A stretch of 64,000 nucleotides of DNA, taken from Phycomyces blakesleeanus NRRL 1555(-) (taxonomy: Eukaryota; Mucoromycota; Mucoromycetes; Mucorales; Phycomycetaceae). Under the pieces are notes generated by a model. The model made no database searches, was not told the origin of the DNA, and worked only from the letters and a program-made list of their open reading frames with translations. Position numbers and translations under genes: made by a program. Each line of letters starts with the position of its first letter. Position 1 is the first letter of the stretch. The stretch is taken from NCBI RefSeq assembly GCF_001638985.1, contig NW_017265134.1:4388462-4452461 (forward strand), written 5' to 3'. Positions 59,284 through 64,000 of this stretch are shown here, in pieces.

Positions 59284-59890
59284 TTGACAGCTCATCTGCT
59301 ATATATATAAACTAATAACAGTCAATCTTGTATATATATAAGTCAATAATTGTTAATCCAATATAAATATAAGCCAATGACAGCTGATCTGTTATATATA
59401 TCAGCTGATAACAGCCAATCTCATATATATATAAGCTGATAATAGTCAATCTCATATATATATAAACTATTGATAGTCAATCTCATACATATATAAGTGG
59501 ATGACAGCTGATCTCATATATATATAAGCTAATAACTACTGATCTGGTTTATATGTAAACTAATTATTAATAATCAGATCTATATGTAAATCAATGATTG
59601 TATATCCAATATATATATAAACTGATAATAACTGATCCAGCCTATATATAAATCAATAGTGGCTAATCTGCTACTTATATAAGTTAATAAAAGCTGATCT
59701 ATTTTATATATAAATTAATTATAATTAATATAATATTTATATTAACTAATAATATTTGATTTCTCATCAATATTAGCCAATAGTATTTAATCTCTCACTA
59801 ATATTAGCCAATAACATTTGATCTCTCACTAATATTAGCCAATAGTATTTAATTTATAACTTATATATATTCATAACATTTAATATCCTC
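59284..59890. repeat. 31-bp satellite, block 2 (degenerating)
   Basis: Continues block 1 after CACTA copy B: TTGACAGCTCATCTGCTATATATATAAAC, then units of about 31 bp that become divergent. From 59745 a variant unit CTCACTAATATTAGCCAATA(G/A)(T/C)ATTT(A/G)AT is repeated three times. The array fades out near 59890. Confidence 0.85.
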
Positions 59891-60790
59891 TAACTTATAC
59901 ATATTATTATCATAGCATATTAATTCACACTTATCTATACCAAATTCATATTTAATAATATACTATTTATATCTAATAATATCAAGAAATATAACTTAAA
60001 TACTCTAATCATACTTAATCTTAAAATAATTATATATTCTCATCTCCTTTATAATTGTGTATATATCATTATATATAATACATAAATATATATAAAATAT
60101 AATAAGTATAACTTAGTTGACTTGTTAATATATATTTTTTATGAATATATAATAATAATTTGATTTTTATATGAAAAATTGATAAAAAAATATAAAAATT
60201 AATTTTTATTTATTCTGTAACTGCTCTTTACATATTTTGATACTTCTATATAATGTGACTAAATTTGCTTTATATGACAAAATTTTTTAAAAAATTATTA
60301 CTTAGTAAGAATTTGAACTTTTATTAAGGCAGACATATTTTATTTATTGTCGGAACGGCTTTTTGCCAGTTTAAGGTTCAATATTTTTCCATGCCAAGCT
60401 TTTATAACCTTGCTATTTATATAACATGCTGTCCCACACTAAAAATGCCAAGACTTCTCACACTAAATGCATTCAGACTAACCAAAAAAGGAAATTTTTT
60501 GCAAAAAAAGCTATTCTTTGTCATTTTTTCCCACGAATTCAATCTTATTGTTTACGTAGATCATTTATGCGAGATTATGCATAATTATGCACGTTATATA
60601 ACAAGTATAGCCAAATTTTATCAAATTTTTTCAGTAATATATTTGTATTGTTTACGTTACGCTAATATGCATAATGACTTATGTTACACAAACTTTATTT
60701 TTTTATATTTTACATATATTCAAATTCTCTTATATATGTCTATATATAATTATGTAAGATTATGCAACATTATGCAACATTATGCAACAT
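59891..60790. other. AT-rich spacer, no gene recognised
   Basis: Extremely AT-rich to 60340, then slightly more complex. A 10-bp microsatellite GCAACATTAT is repeated three times at 60763-60792 just before satellite block 3. The plus frame at 60391-60816 runs into the microsatellite and satellite and shows no motif, so I do not accept it as a gene. Confidence 0.5.
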
Positions 60791-62738
60791 TATATAAGCT
60801 GATAACAATCAATTAACACTATATATAAGCTAATTATAGCTGATCTCATATATATATAAGCTGTTGACCGCCAATCTTGCATATATATAAGTATTTGACA
60901 GCTGATCTAGTATAAATATAAGCTGATAACTACTAATTTGATATATATATATAAGCTGTTGACCGCCAATCTGGCATATATATAAGTATTTGACAGCTGA
61001 TCCAGTATAAATATATGCAAATAACTACCAATTTGATATATATATAAGCTGTTAACCACCAATTTAGCATATATATAAGTGGATAATAGCTGATCTACTA
61101 TATATATAAGCTGATAACCACATATTTGATATAAATATGTAAGCTATTGACCACCAATCTACTATATATATAAGGGGATGATAGCTGATCTACTATATAT
61201 ATAAGCTGATAGCCACCAATTTGATATATATATATAAGCTGTTGACCGCCAATCTGGCATATATATAAGTATTTGACAGCTGATCCAGTATAAATATATG
61301 CAAATAACTACCAATTTGATATATATATAAGCTGTTGACCACTAATCTAGCATATATATAAGTGGATAATAGCTGATCTACTATATATATAAGCTGATAA
61401 CCACATATTTGATATAAATATGTAAGCTATTGACCACCAATCTACTATATATATAAGGGGATGATAGCTGATCTACTATATATATAAGCTGATAGCCACC
61501 AATTTGATATATATATATAAGCTGTTGACCGCCAATCTGGCATATATATAAGTATTTGACAGCTGATCCAGTATAAATATATGCAAATAACTACCAATTT
61601 GATATATATATAAGCTGTTGACCACTAATCTAGCATATATATAAGTGGATAATAGCTGATCTACTATATATATAAGCTGATAACCACATATTTGATATAA
61701 ATATGTAAGCTATTGACCACCAATCTACTATATATATAAGGGGATGATAGCTGATCTACTATATATATAAGCTGATAGCCACCAATTTGATATATATATA
61801 TAAGCTATTGACCGCCAATCTCATACATATATAAGTAAATGATAGCCAATCTGATATATATATAAGTCAATGATTGCCAATCTGGTATATATATAAGCCA
61901 ATGATTGGCGATCTGGTATATATATAAGCCAATAATTGGTGATCTAGTATATATATATAAGTCAATGATTGCCAATCTAGTATATATATAAGCTAATGAT
62001 CGGCAATCTGATATATATATGTCAATGATTAGCGATCTGGTATATATATAAGCTAATAACTGGTGATCTAGTATATATATATAAGCTAATAATTGGTGAT
62101 CTAGTATATATATATAAGCTAATGATTGGCAATGTGGTATATATATAAGTCAATGATTAGTTATCTGGTATATATATAAGTCAATGATCGGCGATCTGGT
62201 ATATATATAAGGCAATGATTAGTGATCTGGTATATATATAAGCCAACAATTGGTGATCTAGTATATATATATAAGTCAATGATTGCCGATCTGGTATATA
62301 TATAAGCTAATGATCGGCGATCAGGTATATATATAAGCCAATGATCGGCAATCTGATATATATATAAGCCAATAATTGGTGATCCAGTATATATATAAGC
62401 CAATAATTGGTGATCTAGTATATATATATAAGTCAATGATTGCTAATCTGGTATATATATAAGCCAATGATTAATGATCTGGTATATATATAAGTCAATG
62501 ATTGGTTATCTGGTATATATATAAGCCAATAATCGGCGATCTGGTATATATATAAGCCAATAATTGGTGATCTAGTATATATATATAAGTCAATGATTGC
62601 CAATCTGGTATATATATAAGCCAATGATTACTGATCTGATATATATATAAGTCAATAATTGCCAATCCAATATATATACAAACTATTGACAGCTCATCTG
62701 CTATATATATAAACTAATGACAGTCAATTGGGTATATA
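60791..62738. repeat. 31-bp satellite, block 3, with 283-bp higher-order repeat
   Basis: About 60 units of roughly 31 bp. Between 60956 and about 61804 nine-unit blocks recur as a 283-bp higher-order repeat: CTGTTGACCGCCAATCTGG starts at 60956, 61239 and 61522. Blocks two and three are almost identical. From 61800 the array consists of CTGGTATATATATAAGCCAATGATTGGCGAT-type units with period 31 (for example starts at 61882 and 61913). The array ends at 62738 where a CACTG sequence begins. Confidence 0.93.
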
Positions 62739-64000
62739 CACTGGAAAAGAGGTGCGGTTTTCTTATGTGTAAAACTGTAATTAATTATGTGAAAAGACCA
62801 GGTTTTACGATGTGATCAGATAGTTTTTACAAGTGTATGAAGCTGGCTTACTCATAGGTGGTAAGACCAACTTTCGAACATAGGAAAAGGTCAGAACAGC
62901 AGGATAGTAGGATGTGTTTGCATTTTCTGTATATGGGTTTTTACCACATGCACTAAAACGGCAACTCAGAATTACGTTTTGTTGTAATATATCCTACCGC
63001 TTTCCGATTAAAAGAACGATAAATGAAAGATCGATTATACGGATATGCCAGTTTTTACATTGTTTAATTTATGGATATGCCAGTTTTTACAGGGTTTTGT
63101 TGTATTTGAATTTATTTTATCCAATCTTAGAGACTTCTTCTTATACTGTTTGCTTCCATACACTTCTCCGATCTTTAATTTATTTATAATAATTATTGGT
63201 TTATTTTGTTTTTATTAGAAAGAAAAGAATATTCTTAGGTTTATAGTACAGTGGTTATATTTAATATTCAGGAACATTCTGGCTAGTGTTCTATCCTTCA
63301 TACAATTTGAAATGGCCAATGTTCTGATAAAACAAGTATTCTCCAAACAATATCTCCCAGAGAAAAGTCCAGTTGTGTGTTGCTTGCTTGTAAATGGTTG
63401 TTCTATGAAATTAGAAAAGTGTTAACTGTTTGAACAAGAAATCGTGGATATTAAGAATATATATATGTAATTATGCTTGCAATATAATAGCTTACCAGAG
63501 ACAAAAAGAAAAGGCGTCATGAATGCGAACCATAGTACTCAATATACTTTATTTGGCTATAAAAATGCTGAAAAAAAATTATTTTTTGTGAACTGTGTGG
63601 TAGAATATTTCATTTACCTACCCGAAGCAAAAGGATTTATTTGCAGACCAAGAGAGTACATAGGAGACGCTAATATTGTCTTCAGTAAATGATATACATT
63701 AATATACAAAATAAATAATATTGTTATATGTACAAAAAAAATTACCATGTCAATGACACTCGTATGAAATGAAAGTTCTTGATTCGCGATGTGCTCATGA
63801 GAGGGAGGTTCATCTATAATAGAAATTATGTTAAGCCATGTGCTTATTAAAAAGAGATAGATTGAAATAAAATAAAATATTACCGTGTTCATAACCGTGT
63901 TTAATAGTAGAGAGTAATTTCGGCGATATGGCCTATACAAAAGAAAGGAAAAGGTCAGGATAATTTTATAGGATGACAGCATAAAGTATATTTACTAACC
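62739..64000. mobile_element. Possible second CACTA-family element (left end, runs off the window)
   Basis: At 62739 the satellite stops and CACTGGAAAAGAGG begins, close to the CACTGCAAAAGGAGG end of copies A and B. The preceding bases ATA could be the 3-bp duplication, but the other end is outside the window. On the minus strand three short exon-like pieces are visible (about 63935-63892, 63814-63748 and 63697-63640) with AG/GT borders. They encode peptides such as DEPPSHEHIANQELSF and NPFASG, like the small upstream exons of the Tnp2 gene, whose third exon ends VASG. The catalytic exon is not present between here and 62739, so this may be a deleted derivative. A 21-bp phrase ATGCCAGTTTTTACA plus flank is duplicated at 63041-63091. 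Confidence 0.45.

Noticed and set aside
60391..60816. 141-codon plus-strand frame
   Set aside because: Its end is made of a 10-bp microsatellite and satellite sequence, composition is low complexity, and no motif is visible.
50782..62738. CRISPR-like array
   Set aside because: The 31-bp units are contiguous and similar throughout, with no alternation of identical repeats and unique spacers, and the host is a eukaryote.
63477..63692. 71-codon plus-strand frame near the right edge
   Set aside because: It overlaps minus-strand exon-like segments with better splice borders. Neither can be confirmed without sequence beyond the window.

Overview
The window looks like a transposon-dominated, AT-rich piece of a nuclear chromosome from an early-diverging fungus. 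Mucoromycota, order Mucorales, fits best, and a Phycomyces-like genome is plausible but unproven. Reasons: a eukaryotic elongator tRNA-Met(CAU) without intron; spliceosomal introns of about 50-70 nt with GTAAGT-like donors; and the particular mix of fungal Helitrons, a Tnp2-type CACTA element, mariner, PIF/Harbinger and Ty3/gypsy elements. I see no protein-coding gene that is clearly a host gene. The tRNA is the only feature I would call host with confidence.

Layout, left to right. 0.8-2.1 kb: two different Tc1/mariner transposase remnants, the second running into an LTR (family A). 2.9-7.4 kb: a decayed CACTA/Tnp2 transposase gene on the minus strand. 7.7-12.8 kb: a decayed Helitron (Helitron 1, minus) with a clear 3' terminus (hairpin plus CTAG) and a G-rich tract. 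13.6-20.5 kb: a PIF/Harbinger element (Myb-like ORF on plus, nuclease ORF on minus) whose nuclease ORF is split by a Ty3/gypsy element with 226-bp LTRs and a CACAT target duplication. 21.9-34.3 kb: Helitron 2 (plus), split by a 7578-bp CACTA element (copy A, TSD GAT). 34.3-34.8 kb: an LTR of family A without a target duplication, sitting between Helitron 2 and a third, Helentron-type element on the opposite strand (34.8-41.4 kb; STPR-like repeats, Rep with intact HUH, helicase, endonuclease). 41.6-42.2 kb: one end of a mariner element, itself split by a likely solo LTR of another family. 42.26-42.33 kb: tRNA-Met. 43.4-43.9 kb: a solo LTR of family A with perfect ATGTG duplications. 45.7-50.8 kb: a 5086-bp mariner-like element with TIRs of about 355 bp. 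50.8-62.7 kb: a 31-bp-period AT-rich satellite with a 283-bp higher-order repeat, interrupted by CACTA copy B (7573 bp, TSD TTG) and ended by what looks like a second CACTA family starting at 62739.

The two CACTA copies are the best-preserved units. Each carries two convergently transcribed genes: a four-exon, 984-codon Tnp2-type transposase on the minus strand and a four-exon, 303-residue protein of unknown function on the plus strand. The transposase gene carries nonsense codons at different places in each copy. The small gene is open in both. Most differences between the copies that I sampled are C/T or G/A changes, many at CpG, which suggests decay by cytosine methylation. All splice models, element ends and target duplications were read by eye. 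No alignments or database searches were run.
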